DNA of 64,000 nucleotides. Source: 3-1-20CM-4-69-9 sp963833655. GTDB lineage: Bacteria > Actinomycetota > Thermoleophilia > Gaiellales > Gaiellaceae. Location of the stretch: positions 44,523 to 108,522 of the forward strand of contig CAWHYL010000001.1 in assembly GCA_963833655.1 (NCBI GenBank), given 5' to 3'. The translations under genes were made by a program, and so were the position numbers. The notes beneath the pieces are model-generated. The model saw nothing but the letters and a program-made list of their open reading frames with translations, ran no database searches and was not told the origin of the DNA. Positions 48,925 through 56,818 of the stretch are shown one piece after another (positions within the stretch are counted from its first letter, which is position 1; every line of letters starts with the position of its first letter).

Positions 48925-49115
48925 CTCGTCCGAAAGGGGCAGGACGCTCCGCCGCGATGCGCCTCGTTGTCGCACGCTGCGAAGTCGTTTGCACGGGCCG
49001 GCTCACTGCGCGTCTGCCGGAGGCAGGCGGATGCTGATGTTCAAGGCCGACGTCGCCTTCCTGGCCCGCGACGACGCCGGCGGCTAGCGGCCGCTGAACT
49101 GGATGAGGACGGATT
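48925..49115 (+). pseudogene. decayed copy 2 of the nucS 5' end
   Basis: The promoter-like CCGAAAGGGGCAGGACGCTCC is followed by ATG 48957 and 'MRLVVARCEVVCTGRLTARLPEA', then a frameshift; 'LMFKADVAFLARDDAGG' continues in another frame to a TAG, with a last match to 'LNWM' near 49100. The rest of the gene is missing. Confidence 0.8.
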
Positions 49116-49150
49116 TCGCCCGGACGAGGCCTATTCGTGCGCCTTCCGGG

Positions 49151-49615
49151 TTACGACTCGCCTTCCCAGTAGTCGACGGGCTCGCCGTACCGGGTCGTGA
49201 AGATGTCGTCGTCCTTTGCATCCTTGGTGAGCACCTTGTCGCTGTCGGGGTACTCGATTATCTCCGGAGCGAGCCTCGTCGACAGCATCAGAATGCGCAC
49301 GGGCTCGTCGGTCGCGTTCCGTATCTGATGCGCGCCTGCGCCGCCGCGCACGAAGCAGGCGACGTCGCCTTCGACGAGCTCACTCTCTCCCTCTCGTGTT
49401 CGCAGTGTCGGACGGCCGCGAAGGACGACCAGCCACTCCTCGTTCGCGTGATGGTGGTGGTAGGGCCAGAGCTTCTTGCCGGGGTCGACGTCGTACACGT
49501 TTCCGGCGAGCAACTCGGCGCCGATCCGTTTGGTGATCCCCGCCTGCTGAATGCGGAATCCCCCGTGCTCCATTTCCGCGTCGCACGCGATGGTGAACAC
49601 GTTGGTGATCTCCAT
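49151..49615 (-). CDS. cupin-domain protein
   Basis: A 154-aa cupin: 'GKKLWPYHHHHANEEWLVVLRGRPTLRTREGESELVEGDVACFVRGGAGAHQIRNATDEPVRILMLST'. Motif 1 is H-x-H-x-E-like with four consecutive His and motif 2 has the His in 'GAHQIRN'. TAGCCT lies 7 nt before ATG 49615. It is divergent from intact nucS (66 bp apart). The function is unknown. Confidence 0.85.
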   Translation of the reverse strand: MEITNVFTIACDAEMEHGGFRIQQAGITKRIGAELLAGNVYDVDPGKKLWPYHHHHANEEWLVVLRGRPTLRTREGESELVEGDVACFVRGGAGAHQIRNATDEPVRILMLSTRLAPEIIEYPDSDKVLTKDAKDDDIFTTRYGEPVDYWEGES

Positions 49616-49652
49616 ATTCGTAAGGCTACGCTTCTTGCGAGCCAAGAGCGGA

Positions 49653-49681
49653 CTGTCCGAAAGGGACAGTACGGTCCGCGC
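49653..49681 (+). promoter_or_regulatory. nucS promoter with inverted repeat
   Basis: TACGGT (49670-49675) lies 6 nt before the GTG start. Just upstream is CTGTCC-GAAAG-GGACAG (49653-49669), a 6-bp inverted repeat between the -35 and -10 positions that may be an operator. Both decayed copies retain a changed version of it. Confidence 0.5.
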
Positions 49682-50341
49682 GTGCGCCTGCTCGTCGCCC
49701 GCTGCGAAGTTCTCTACACGGGCCGCCTGACGGCTCGACTCCCGGAGGCTGTTCGGCTCCTCATGTTCAAGGCCGACGGGTCCTTCCTCGTCCACGACGA
49801 TGCCGGAGGCTTCAGACCGCTCAACTGGATGACCCCGCCGACGGTCCTCGAGGAAGGGGACGGCGTCATCGTCGTCCGCAAGCGGGCGGGAAAGACGGAC
49901 GACCGGCTCGAGGTGCGCCTGCTCGAGGTGCTGTCGGACGTGACGCACGCGCTCGACGCAACGCCGCTGGAGAAGGACGGCGTCGAGCGCCATCTCCAGG
50001 AGGAGCTCGCCGCTCAGCCCGAAGCGCTCGGCGAGCCGCTGCAGCTCGTCCGGCGTGAATGGCCGACGGACATCGGGCCCGTCGACCTGGTGTGCAAAGA
50101 CGAGGACGGACGGTGGGTCGCGGTCGAGATCAAGCGCGTCGGCACGATCGACGCGGTCGAGCAGCTCGGGCGTTATCTCGAGCGCATCGACCTCGACGCG
50201 TGCCGCGGCGTGCTCGCGGCGCAGACGATCAAGCCGCAGGCGCGCACGCTCGCCGAGTCGCGCGGCATTCGCTGCGTCGAAGTCGACCTCGCCGTTCTGC
50301 GCGGCGAGCGCGAGCCCGAGCTGACGCTTTTCGCGCAGTGA
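49682..50341 (+). CDS. nucS: mismatch-specific endonuclease NucS (EndoMS)
   Basis: A 219-aa nuclease that cuts both strands at mismatches, the actinobacterial substitute for MutS/MutL. N-terminal DNA-binding domain 'VRLLVARCEVLYTGRLTARLPEAVRLLMFKADGSFLVHDDAGGFRPLNWM'; catalytic RecB-like core 'DIGPVDLVCKDEDGRWVAVEIKRVGTIDAVEQLGRYLERID' (D-x(n)-E-x-K); the C-terminus 'LTLFAQ' resembles a sliding-clamp-binding tail. The start is GTG 49682. Its TGA overlaps the next GTG (GTGA). Confidence 0.92.
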   Translation: MRLLVARCEVLYTGRLTARLPEAVRLLMFKADGSFLVHDDAGGFRPLNWMTPPTVLEEGDGVIVVRKRAGKTDDRLEVRLLEVLSDVTHALDATPLEKDGVERHLQEELAAQPEALGEPLQLVRREWPTDIGPVDLVCKDEDGRWVAVEIKRVGTIDAVEQLGRYLERIDLDACRGVLAAQTIKPQARTLAESRGIRCVEVDLAVLRGEREPELTLFAQ

Positions 50342-51312
50342 TCCGTGTCACGTACGAGCTGGCTCCGCCGGAGGCGGCGGAGACGCTCGCGCTCGTCGAG
50401 TCGGTCGGCCGCGCGGACGGCCCGGAGCACGTCCGCGGACGCGTCGTGGCGCAGGGCGGTGAACGCGCCACGCTCGAGTTTCCGGCCGCTACGAATGACG
50501 TCGCGCTGCTCGTGTCTGCGCTGTTCGCAGGGGAGTGGGCGGATAGCTCGGCGTTCGAGCGCTGCCGCCTCGTCGGCGTCGAGTGGCCGGACGCTTTCCT
50601 GCCCGGGCCGGCCTTCGACGCGCCGGACGAGGTGCTTGTCGGCGCGATCGTCAAGCCGTCGCTCGGCCTGTCACCCGCCGAGGTGGCGGAGACAGCGGCG
50701 AAGCTCGCCGAGGCAGGCGCGAGCCTCGTCAAGGATGACGAGCTGCTCGGCGATCCGGAGTGGTGTCCGCTCGAGGAGCGTGTCAGAGCCGTGGCCGCCG
50801 CCGGCGTCAACTACGCGGCAAACGTGACCGGACCTGTGGAGACCCTCGTCGACCGCGCGCGCCGGGTCGTCGACCTCGGCGCGGGCGCCGTCATGATCAA
50901 CGCATTCGCGCAGGGTCTCGACGCGCTGCGAGCGCTGCGCGAGGCGGAGCTCGGCGTCCCGCTGTTCGCGCACCGCGTCGGCGCGGCCCTCTGGGCACGC
51001 CAGCCCGGCTTCGGCGTCGCTGCCGCCGTCGTCGCCGAGCTCACGCGGCTGTGCGGAGCGGACTACGTGCAGGTCGGCTCGTTCAGCGGCACCGTCTACG
51101 ACTCGGCCGACGACGTGCGAGCGCAGATCGCGGCGTGTCACCGCCCGCTCGCGGGAGCGCGGCGCTCCGTTGCGGTCATCGGCGGCGGCGTCGGGCCGGA
51201 CAACGCGTCACAGCAGCTCGACGCAGCAGGGACACGTTCCGGCGTGATGGTGCTGTTCGGCTCGGCCGCCTACGACGGCTCGCGGCCGAAGAACGAACTC
51301 GACATCGCGTAA
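50338..51312 (+). CDS. RuBisCO-like protein (form IV), short
   Basis: A 324-aa RuBisCO-large-chain-fold protein: 'VLVGAIVKPSLGLSPAEVAETAAKLAEAGASLVKDDELLGDPEWCPLEERV' keeps the K-P-x-L-G-L lysine and the K-D-D-E metal site, with 'LFAHRVGAALW' (His) and 'VIGGGVGPDNASQQLDAAGTRSGVMVLFGSAAYDG' for phosphate binding. It is much shorter than CO2-fixing enzymes and lacks their full N-domain, so an enolase/isomerase role as in other RLPs is likelier. It is coupled to nucS by GTGA. Confidence 0.85.
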   Translation: MIRVTYELAPPEAAETLALVESVGRADGPEHVRGRVVAQGGERATLEFPAATNDVALLVSALFAGEWADSSAFERCRLVGVEWPDAFLPGPAFDAPDEVLVGAIVKPSLGLSPAEVAETAAKLAEAGASLVKDDELLGDPEWCPLEERVRAVAAAGVNYAANVTGPVETLVDRARRVVDLGAGAVMINAFAQGLDALRALREAELGVPLFAHRVGAALWARQPGFGVAAAVVAELTRLCGADYVQVGSFSGTVYDSADDVRAQIAACHRPLAGARRSVAVIGGGVGPDNASQQLDAAGTRSGVMVLFGSAAYDGSRPKNELDIA

Positions 51313-51869
51313 AAGATCGCGATCACGCCGAACAGGATCAGACTGACGACCGAGTTGACGAACGCGATCGCCGTCGCGAACGCGTACGTCGGCGCGCCGG
51401 GCAGATAGCTGCGCGTGATCCCGCTCACCTCCCGCATGTCGGTGTCGGGGCGCAGCAGGCGGCGCGACCCGTAGTACCAGACCGCGAAGAAGCAGATTGC
51501 AGTGATCGTGAGCGTCGACCCGTAGAGGACCGCCGCCGCCTGGCGGTCGCCGCCGTTCGTCGCGTGGTCGGCGACGACGCGGGTCGGGAACGGCACGAAC
51601 GAGATGCACATCAACAGCAGGATGTTGAGCAGGAGCAACACCCGGTCAACGCGCATGAAGTGCCGGAAGATCTGGTGGTGGTTGACCCACATGATCCCGA
51701 TGGTGAGGAAGCTGACGGCGTACGCGACGTAGGCGGGCCAGAGATGGATCAGCTGGTGCTTCAGGCTGCCGATGGTGATCGCCTGCTCGATCCCGACGGC
51801 GAGGATGAGCAGCGTGATCGCGATCGCGAACACACCGTCGCTGAACGCCTCGACGCGTCCGGTCTCCAT
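51270..51869 (-). CDS. TMEM175-family (DUF1211) channel-like protein
   Basis: A 199-aa six-helix membrane protein with the family motif 'METGRVEAFSDGVFAIAITLLILAVGI' (F-S-D-G), 'YAVSFLTIGIMWVNHHQIFRHF' and later helices. Bacterial members form K+-permeable channels. TAGCGT lies 7 nt before ATG 51869. Its 3' end overlaps the RuBisCO-like gene by 43 bp. Confidence 0.88.
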   Translation of the reverse strand: METGRVEAFSDGVFAIAITLLILAVGIEQAITIGSLKHQLIHLWPAYVAYAVSFLTIGIMWVNHHQIFRHFMRVDRVLLLLNILLLMCISFVPFPTRVVADHATNGGDRQAAAVLYGSTLTITAICFFAVWYYGSRRLLRPDTDMREVSGITRSYLPGAPTYAFATAIAFVNSVVSLILFGVIAIFYAMSSSFFGREPS

Positions 51870-52016
51870 CGTGCGGACGCTACCGAGCGACCCGGTGGAC
51901 GGCGAGCAGGCGAACCCCCTCCGACGGTGGATCCAGAAGCGCCGCGGCTGTGTTCGCCTGCCTGACTGGTGAAGCAGTTGTCTCCGCGGCCGGCGTTTCG
52001 CAAACGACGCGCGACG

Positions 52017-52886
52017 TCAGCTGGCGCGGGAGAGCTGAGCCTCCACGAGCTCGTAGGCGCTCGAGTCCCGCTCGAGCTTCGAGAGCGCGAGGCGGAGGAC
52101 GTTCGCCGATTCGTCGTCCCGTCCATGTCGTCGATGCGCAAGCGCAAGGTTCGCCATGATCTTGCCCTCGTTCTCCTTGTCGCCGAGCTCGTGCAGCGTC
52201 GCAGCGGCCTGCTCGAAGAGCGAGATTGCATCTCCGTCGTCGCCGACGTGGCTGAGCGCGAGCGCGAGGTTGTTCTGCGTCAGCGCGACGGCGTGCGGAT
52301 TGTCGATATCGCGGAGAAGGATCAGGGCACGGGTGTGCAGGTCGACGGCCTCCGTGTACCCACCCGCGCGGCGCCGGTTCGTTCCCTCCGCGTTCAGGCG
52401 GAGGGCCTCCCGCTGCAGGTCGATCGGCCGAGTGGGGGGCGAGAGCTGGATTTGCCGCACACCGGCTGCGGCTCGTGCCGCGCTCGTTTCGAGGAGGCCC
52501 GGTACGCGCTTGGCGTACTCCCGACCGTGCGAGCTGTATCGCCCTAGCATCCGAGTGAGGACGTCCACGAGTTGCTTCAGGTACTGCCACGTGAGCGAGC
52601 CATACCGGTCGAGCACGCGCTGCACGGCGGAGACACAGGTGCGCGCGCCGCTCGCGAGGCGGCGGTGGTGCCGATGGAACGCGCGGGCCGCTGCGGCCAC
52701 CGTGACCGCCCCCGCGAAGAGCACGCAGGCGGCGACGACGACGATCGCCAAGCCGACCGCTGCGAGGAGGCCGGCGAAGAACAGTGCCAGACACGTTCCG
52801 GCGGCCAGGCGCTGGCGGGCGCGACGCGCGTCACGCGTGTCCGAGTGAAGTAGGTACCAGAGCGACTGCCGGCGAGCTGATTCCAT
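52017..52886 (-). CDS. TPR-repeat membrane protein
   Basis: A 289-aa protein: one or two hydrophobic helices (LALFFAGLLAAVGLAIVVVAACVLFAGAVTVAAAA) then, from about residue 150, tetratricopeptide repeats 'LRLNAEGTNRRRAGGYTEAVDLHTRALILLRDID', 'AVALTQNNLALALSHVGDDGDAISLFEQAAATLHELGD', 'GKIMANLALAHRRHGRDDESANVLRLAL'. It is likely a membrane-tethered protein-protein interaction scaffold. The partner is unknown. ATG 52886 was preferred to TTG 52901. Confidence 0.75.
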   Translation of the reverse strand: MESARRQSLWYLLHSDTRDARRARQRLAAGTCLALFFAGLLAAVGLAIVVVAACVLFAGAVTVAAAARAFHRHHRRLASGARTCVSAVQRVLDRYGSLTWQYLKQLVDVLTRMLGRYSSHGREYAKRVPGLLETSAARAAAGVRQIQLSPPTRPIDLQREALRLNAEGTNRRRAGGYTEAVDLHTRALILLRDIDNPHAVALTQNNLALALSHVGDDGDAISLFEQAAATLHELGDKENEGKIMANLALAHRRHGRDDESANVLRLALSKLERDSSAYELVEAQLSRAS

Positions 52887-52972
52887 GTGTCCGACCCCCA
52901 ACGGTTGCGGAGCGAGGACATTTCGTGCCGGCGGCCGTAGTTCCTGCCAGGCGTCCCGCCTATGATCGTCCT

Positions 52973-53257
52973 ATGCGGCGATTGGACGAAGAGAAGCTGG
53001 AACAACTGCGGCGGTGGGGCGCCGGCCTGGCCGGCACGGAGGACGAGGAGCTGCGGGCGACCGGCAAGGCCATCCTCCTGCTGATCGACGAGATCGAGGG
53101 GCTGCACGTGGAGCTCTGGAACGCGCGGGCAGCCGCCAATCCGCCGGACGAACCGGAGCCCGAAGAACTGGCGTCGGAGCCGCCGGCCTCGCTCGACGGC
53201 ACGCTCGGCGCCCGGCTGCGCCGGCTCGGGCGGCGGTCCGCGCGCGAACCCGCCTGA
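52973..53257 (+). CDS. 94-aa hypothetical protein
   Basis: A charged helical N-terminus 'RRLDEEKLEQLRRWGAGLAGTEDEELRATGKAILLLIDEIEGLHVELWNARAA' followed by a Pro/Glu linker and an Arg-rich end. TATGAT lies 6 nt before ATG 52973, an excellent -10 box. No family is recognised; it could be a small regulatory or nucleoid-associated protein. Confidence 0.65.
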   Translation: MRRLDEEKLEQLRRWGAGLAGTEDEELRATGKAILLLIDEIEGLHVELWNARAAANPPDEPEPEELASEPPASLDGTLGARLRRLGRRSAREPA

Positions 53258-53353
53258 GCCTTTCCACAGCACTGAGCACAGCCTGTTGAGAGATTTATCC
53301 CCAGCTTGCGGGCCGGGTTTTCGCGGGGTCGGACGCTACACTGGGCCGACCGC

Positions 53354-53426
53354 GGGGCTATAGCTCAGTTGGGAGAGCGCCTGGATCGCACCCAGGAGGT
53401 CGCCGGTTCGAGTCCGGCTAGCTCCA
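53354..53426 (+). tRNA. tRNA-Ala (anticodon CGC)
   Basis: A 73-nt cloverleaf: acceptor GGGGCTA/TAGCTCC (one G-U), D arm GCTC-AGTTGGGA-GAGC, anticodon arm CCTGG-ATCGCAC-CCAGG with CGC, T arm GCCGG-TTCGAGT-CCGGC. CCA is not encoded. TACACT 11 nt upstream (53337-53342) is a good -10 box. Confidence 0.93.
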
Positions 53427-53434
53427 CTCAGGTT

Positions 53435-53456
53435 CCTGGTACGTGACCAGGCGGCT
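53435..53456. repeat. short hairpin motif, copy 1 of 4
   Basis: CCTGGTACGTGACCAGGCGG: CCTGGT/ACCAGG hairpin followed by GCGGCT. Related copies lie at 55871-55892, 57059-57080 and 57878-57898, all downstream of tRNA-Ala and mostly in non-coding DNA. Confidence 0.45.
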
Positions 53457-53509
53457 GTCTGGGTGGGTGACCTTCTCGTCGCGGCCTAAATTTGGCAGTG
53501 AGGCGGCTG

Positions 53510-53899
53510 TCATGAGGTCGGAGCCCGCTGCGCGAGTCCCTTGCCGAAGGAGACATTGGCGCGGCCGATCTCGGTGATCAGGACGAACACGTCGTCGCCA
53601 CCCACTACGCCGGCCGCGACCAGATTGCGGTTGATCTCGGCGAGCAACGACTTCTTGACCTCATCGTCACGACCCTCCAGAAAAGTGATCTCAATGATCA
53701 GCAACTGGTCGGTGTAGGTCATGCCGAGATATCCGCTGGTATGACGGAAGCTCTCCCGGTCGTACTCGTTGAAAAGCTGATACCGGTCTGCTTCCGGCAC
53801 TTCGAGTGTGCTGACGAGAGCTGTCTGAATCGAGGCGGCGATCGAGTCCTTCTCTTCGGCCGAGCGGCCCTTGAGCAGATTCACCTTTACGAGAGGCAT
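53510..53899 (-). CDS. tautomerase-superfamily protein
   Basis: A 129-aa member of the 4-oxalocrotonate tautomerase/MSAD superfamily: catalytic Pro directly after Met ('MPLVKVNLLKGRSAEEKDSIAASIQTALVSTLEVPEADRYQLFNEYDRESF'), and 'LLIIEITFLEGRDDEVKKSLLAEINRNLV'. These enzymes use the N-terminal proline as a base. AAAGGA precedes ATG 53899. It lies beside ridA and tetR and may be co-regulated. Confidence 0.85.
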   Translation of the reverse strand: MPLVKVNLLKGRSAEEKDSIAASIQTALVSTLEVPEADRYQLFNEYDRESFRHTSGYLGMTYTDQLLIIEITFLEGRDDEVKKSLLAEINRNLVAAGVVGGDDVFVLITEIGRANVSFGKGLAQRAPTS

Positions 53900-54088
53900 G
53901 CCGGTCCTTTCTGTGGGTGAGATATCAACTGGGCAGGCTCTAGACGGAGAGCAGGGCCCACTGGAACCGGCCTTGAGAGGCCGATGTCGCGATCGGCTTA
54001 GCGGAGCGTCCTCGTGGGCGTCTTCCACCACGCTCGGATGGAGGCCGAGAGCAGACGGCACCTCGTTGACGCCGAACTCCGTCGCTCG

Positions 54089-54466
54089 CTAGGAGGCTCG
54101 AGCGACCACAGTGATCTCGACGAGCAGGCCGGCAACGAGGTCCGCGCGGACCGTCGTCCGTACCGGCTTCACGCCGGTGAACTTCTGCTCGTAGACGGCG
54201 TTGAACGCGGGGAAGTCAGCGAGGTCAACGAGGTGAACAAGGCACGAAATGACGTCGTCGAGCGATGCCCCGGCAGCCTCGAGCACGGTCTCGATGTTGT
54301 TGAAGGTCTGCTCGGTCTGCTCGGCCAGATCGTCGCTGACCACCTTGCCCGTGTTCGGATCGAAGCCGCCCTGGCCGGACAGGAAGATCCACTCACCAAC
54401 CGTCAGCCCTGGCGAATACGGCCCGGGGGGAGCAGGGACCTTGTCGGAGCTAATGAGAGCTTTCAC
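54089..54466 (-). CDS. RidA-family deaminase
   Basis: A 125-aa RidA/YjgF protein: 'PAPPGPYSPGLTVGEWIFLSGQGGFDPNTGKVVSDDLAEQTEQTFNNIETVLEAAGASLDDVISCLVHLVDLADFPAFNAVYEQKFTGVKPVRTTVRADL'. The Arg in 'PVRTTV' and the C-terminal Glu (LLVEITVVA) form the reactive-enamine deaminase site. GGAGG lies 8 nt before GTG 54466. An operator for the divergent TetR lies in its promoter. Confidence 0.9.
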   Translation of the reverse strand: MKALISSDKVPAPPGPYSPGLTVGEWIFLSGQGGFDPNTGKVVSDDLAEQTEQTFNNIETVLEAAGASLDDVISCLVHLVDLADFPAFNAVYEQKFTGVKPVRTTVRADLVAGLLVEITVVARAS

Positions 54467-54510
54467 TGAATGGGCCTCCTCGAGGTGTGGTAGTCGGTAG
54501 TCCTCCCCGC

Positions 54511-54532
54511 AGTATACATACCGATCGGTATA
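54511..54532. promoter_or_regulatory. TetR operator O1
   Basis: Contains the 14-bp palindrome ATACCGATCGGTAT, in a 22-bp stretch that recurs exactly, inverted, at 54616-54637. It covers the ridA promoter side. Confidence 0.75.
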
Positions 54533-54615
54533 CAACACCATTAGAACCATCACCCTCGAAGTCGACCGACAGGCACGCCCCGGCTCTGACTTCTTATCTG
54601 CCCATAGCCATGCCA

Positions 54616-54637
54616 TATACCGATCGGTATGTATACT
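54616..54637. promoter_or_regulatory. TetR operator O2
   Basis: The exact inverted copy of O1 around ATACCGATCGGTAT, ending 7 nt before the tetR ATG. It fits autoregulation by the TetR protein and joint control of the divergent ridA. Confidence 0.75.
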
Positions 54638-54644
54638 CAGGACC

Positions 54645-55220
54645 ATGACCGACCGGCCAAACGCGCACGACGCGCTCCTCGGGGCGACAAGCGAGCTGAC
54701 ATATGAGTACGGCATCACGAACACCGGAGTGGACGCGATCGCGGCCCGGGCAGGAGTGACGAAGCGGACCCTGTACCAGCACTTCGGCTCCAAGGATCGG
54801 CTCGTCGCCGAGGCGCTCAACGACCGAAACCGACGCGCACTACTTGCCCTCGAGACAAACGCGAGGCGTCGCTCCGAGGAGACCGGCGAGCTGGCGATCC
54901 TGGCGCTCTTCGATGTGATCGAGAACGCCCTCCGCACGAAAACGAAGGCTGGATGCGCGTTCATCAACGCGTCGCTCGAGATCAACCGCCCGGGCCATCC
55001 TGTTCGTGAGGCCGCGCTTGCGCATCTGCGCGCTCGGGAGCGACTCGTTCACCAACTCCTCACCGAGGCGGGCGTGGAAGACGCCGACCTGGCCGCCCAA
55101 GTGACGCTACTCGTCGACGGTGCGTACGCCGTTGGTGGGTCCCGCCGGGACCCGGCCGCGGCCCGTCATGCGAAGACAGCGGCGGCGGCCCTGCTCGCGA
55201 GCCGAGTCGTCTCCTCATGA
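54645..55220 (+). CDS. TetR-family repressor
   Basis: A 191-aa repressor: N-terminal HTH 'TSELTYEYGITNTGVDAIAARAGVTKRTLYQHFGSKDRLVAEAL' (TetR_N), then a ligand-binding helical domain with 'TKAGCAFINASLEINRPGHPVREAALAHLRARERLVHQLL' as in the AcrR/YcdC group. Two operator copies lie in the 178-bp gap to ridA. The inducer is unknown. An ATG with GACC before it is used. Confidence 0.92.
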   Translation: MTDRPNAHDALLGATSELTYEYGITNTGVDAIAARAGVTKRTLYQHFGSKDRLVAEALNDRNRRALLALETNARRRSEETGELAILALFDVIENALRTKTKAGCAFINASLEINRPGHPVREAALAHLRARERLVHQLLTEAGVEDADLAAQVTLLVDGAYAVGGSRRDPAAARHAKTAAAALLASRVVSS

Positions 55221-55284
55221 TCAACGGTCGCACGGTGGAGCCAAAGGAGTCGGTCTGTTCGAAACAGCGAAAAGGAGGGACGCA

Positions 55285-55614
55285 GTGGGTTCATATCAGA
55301 TGGTTGACGTGAGTCAGGTGGAGGCGCGGAACGGGATTTTTCGTGCGTTGACGGATCAGCTCGGCGTCGCCGGTTTTCGGATCAATCAGCTCGAGCTGGC
55401 CGCTGGCGCAGAGGGGCCTGAGCACGATCACAGTGGGAACGATCAGGAGGAGGTGTACGCAGTAGTCGCGGGCGGCGGCGTACTGCGGACAGGCGGAGAA
55501 GAGATTCCGCTGCGAGTCGGCCACTTTGTTCATCTCCCGCCGGATGTGCGCCGACAGATGGTGGCAGGCGACCAGGGGCTGACTTGGATCGGAATCGGCT
55601 CGGCCACCGACTAG
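55285..55614 (+). CDS. cupin-domain protein
   Basis: A 109-aa cupin: 'FRINQLELAAGAEGPEHDHSGNDQEEVYAVVAGGGVLRTGGEEIPLRVGHFVHLPPDVRRQMVAGDQGLTWIGIGS'. Motif 1 has H-D-H-x(6)-E. AAAGGAGG lies 6 nt before GTG 55285, which fixes the start. It follows tetR by 64 bp and may be part of the same regulon. Confidence 0.85.
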   Translation: MGSYQMVDVSQVEARNGIFRALTDQLGVAGFRINQLELAAGAEGPEHDHSGNDQEEVYAVVAGGGVLRTGGEEIPLRVGHFVHLPPDVRRQMVAGDQGLTWIGIGSATD

Positions 55615-56039
55615 ACGACAAGCGGTACCAGCTGCGCGGCCGTAAGGGCCGCGCAGCCTGCCGAGCGGGCAGTGGCAGCTGGCTGGGCCATGCGCGGCAG
55701 GGCCGTCTTCTAACGAATGATCCAGGTGCCAAGTTGGCGTCCGTGATCGACGAGTTACACGCCGAGAGCCGGCATCGATTGGCCTCGCGGCCGCGACGGG
55801 AGATCGCTGTCATCGGGGTGCCTTCCGCTCGGCCCGCGTGAACACGTGTGGACTTCGGCGTGCCGTACCTCCCGGTACGTGATCAGGCGCCTTGCCGACG
55901 TTCGAAGGATTCGGGCTGGGACGGCTTCCGCGTCGGTTCGATGGAGCCGGCTCTGGGGCGTTGGTGGTTTGCGAAGTGTCCATGCGTGCATCACGAGGCG
56001 GTGGGCGCGGCTCATTTCGACGCCGAGCATTGGCAGCGG
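55615..56039. other. intergenic stretch, no gene recognised
   Basis: Contains the hairpin-motif copy at 55871-55892. An upstream extension of the PAP2 frame (from about 55848) is open but shows no family similarity and no ribosome site. Confidence 0.4.
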
Positions 56040-56561
56040 ATGCCGCGGCTGCGCAACGTACTCGAGGCAGTGGCGAGGATCGACTGGGCGAGCTCGCGCT
56101 GGGTCGTCGCTCAGCGGCGGCCTGGGTTGAACGAACTCTTCGTCGTTGGCAGCCACAGCGGCCAGCTCGGGATCCCTTGGTCGGCTCTGCTGGTCGGACT
56201 TCACTTCCGCGCGTCAGGTGGCGCGCGAGTGTCGATTCCGCGTGGGTTGACAATCACGGTCGGCACCTGGGCGGCCGCTCATCTGATCAAGCGGCTCGAT
56301 CACCGGCTGCGGCCCTGCCAAGACCGTGACGCAACACCATTGGTGCGTTGCCCGAAGAGTTCGTCGCTTCCGTCAGACGAGGCAGCCTGCGCTTTCGCCG
56401 CCGCCGTGTATGCGGCAAGGAAATTGCCACATCTTGCGTCGTCGCTCTATGCGGGCGCCGCCTTCACGGCCGTCTCGCGTGTCTATGTCGGCGCCCACTA
56501 CCCGACCGACGTCGCCGCCGGCGCTTTACTTGGCACCACCATCGCTCGAGCAGCTTCCTGA
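56040..56561 (+). CDS. PAP2-type phosphatase domain protein
   Basis: A membrane phosphatase of the PAP2 family: motif 1 'KRLDHRLRPCQDRD' (K-x6-R-P), motif 2 'SSSLPSDEAACAFAAAVYAA' where the usual P-S-G-H reads P-S-D-E, and motif 3 'SRVYVGAHYPTDVAAGALLG' (S-R-x5-H-x3-D). The missing motif 2 His may lower or change activity. Five helices are expected. The start is uncertain (ATG 56040, or up to 55848). Confidence 0.65.
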   Translation: MPRLRNVLEAVARIDWASSRWVVAQRRPGLNELFVVGSHSGQLGIPWSALLVGLHFRASGGARVSIPRGLTITVGTWAAAHLIKRLDHRLRPCQDRDATPLVRCPKSSSLPSDEAACAFAAAVYAARKLPHLASSLYAGAAFTAVSRVYVGAHYPTDVAAGALLGTTIARAAS

Positions 56562-56818
56562 TTTGCGGAGGGAAGACCCTTTATGTCGCACATCGATCTG
56601 CGGTGAACAACCCGATGACTTGGCAGAGCGGAAAGACCTGGACGACGGTGAACCGATCGCGTGCGGAGTGAGGCAGCCTAAAACGAGAATCGCGAACCGG
56701 TACCCCTTCGGTCCGTGCAGCGACCAGAAACGGCCGCACCGTGCGAAGCCGCGTCACCGGAGCAGAGCCGGCAGCCCGGCCTGTCGCCGACGCAGTGAAC
56801 AGGCGCGACGTAGGGGAA

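Noticed and set aside
10000..53000. CRISPR array or prophage module
   Set aside because: No regularly spaced repeats, cas genes, phage structural genes or integrase were seen.
53272..53305. DnaA-box-like TTATCCCCA and TTTCCACA near tRNA-Ala as a replication origin
   Set aside because: Only isolated imperfect boxes; no dnaA, dnaN or AT-rich region nearby.
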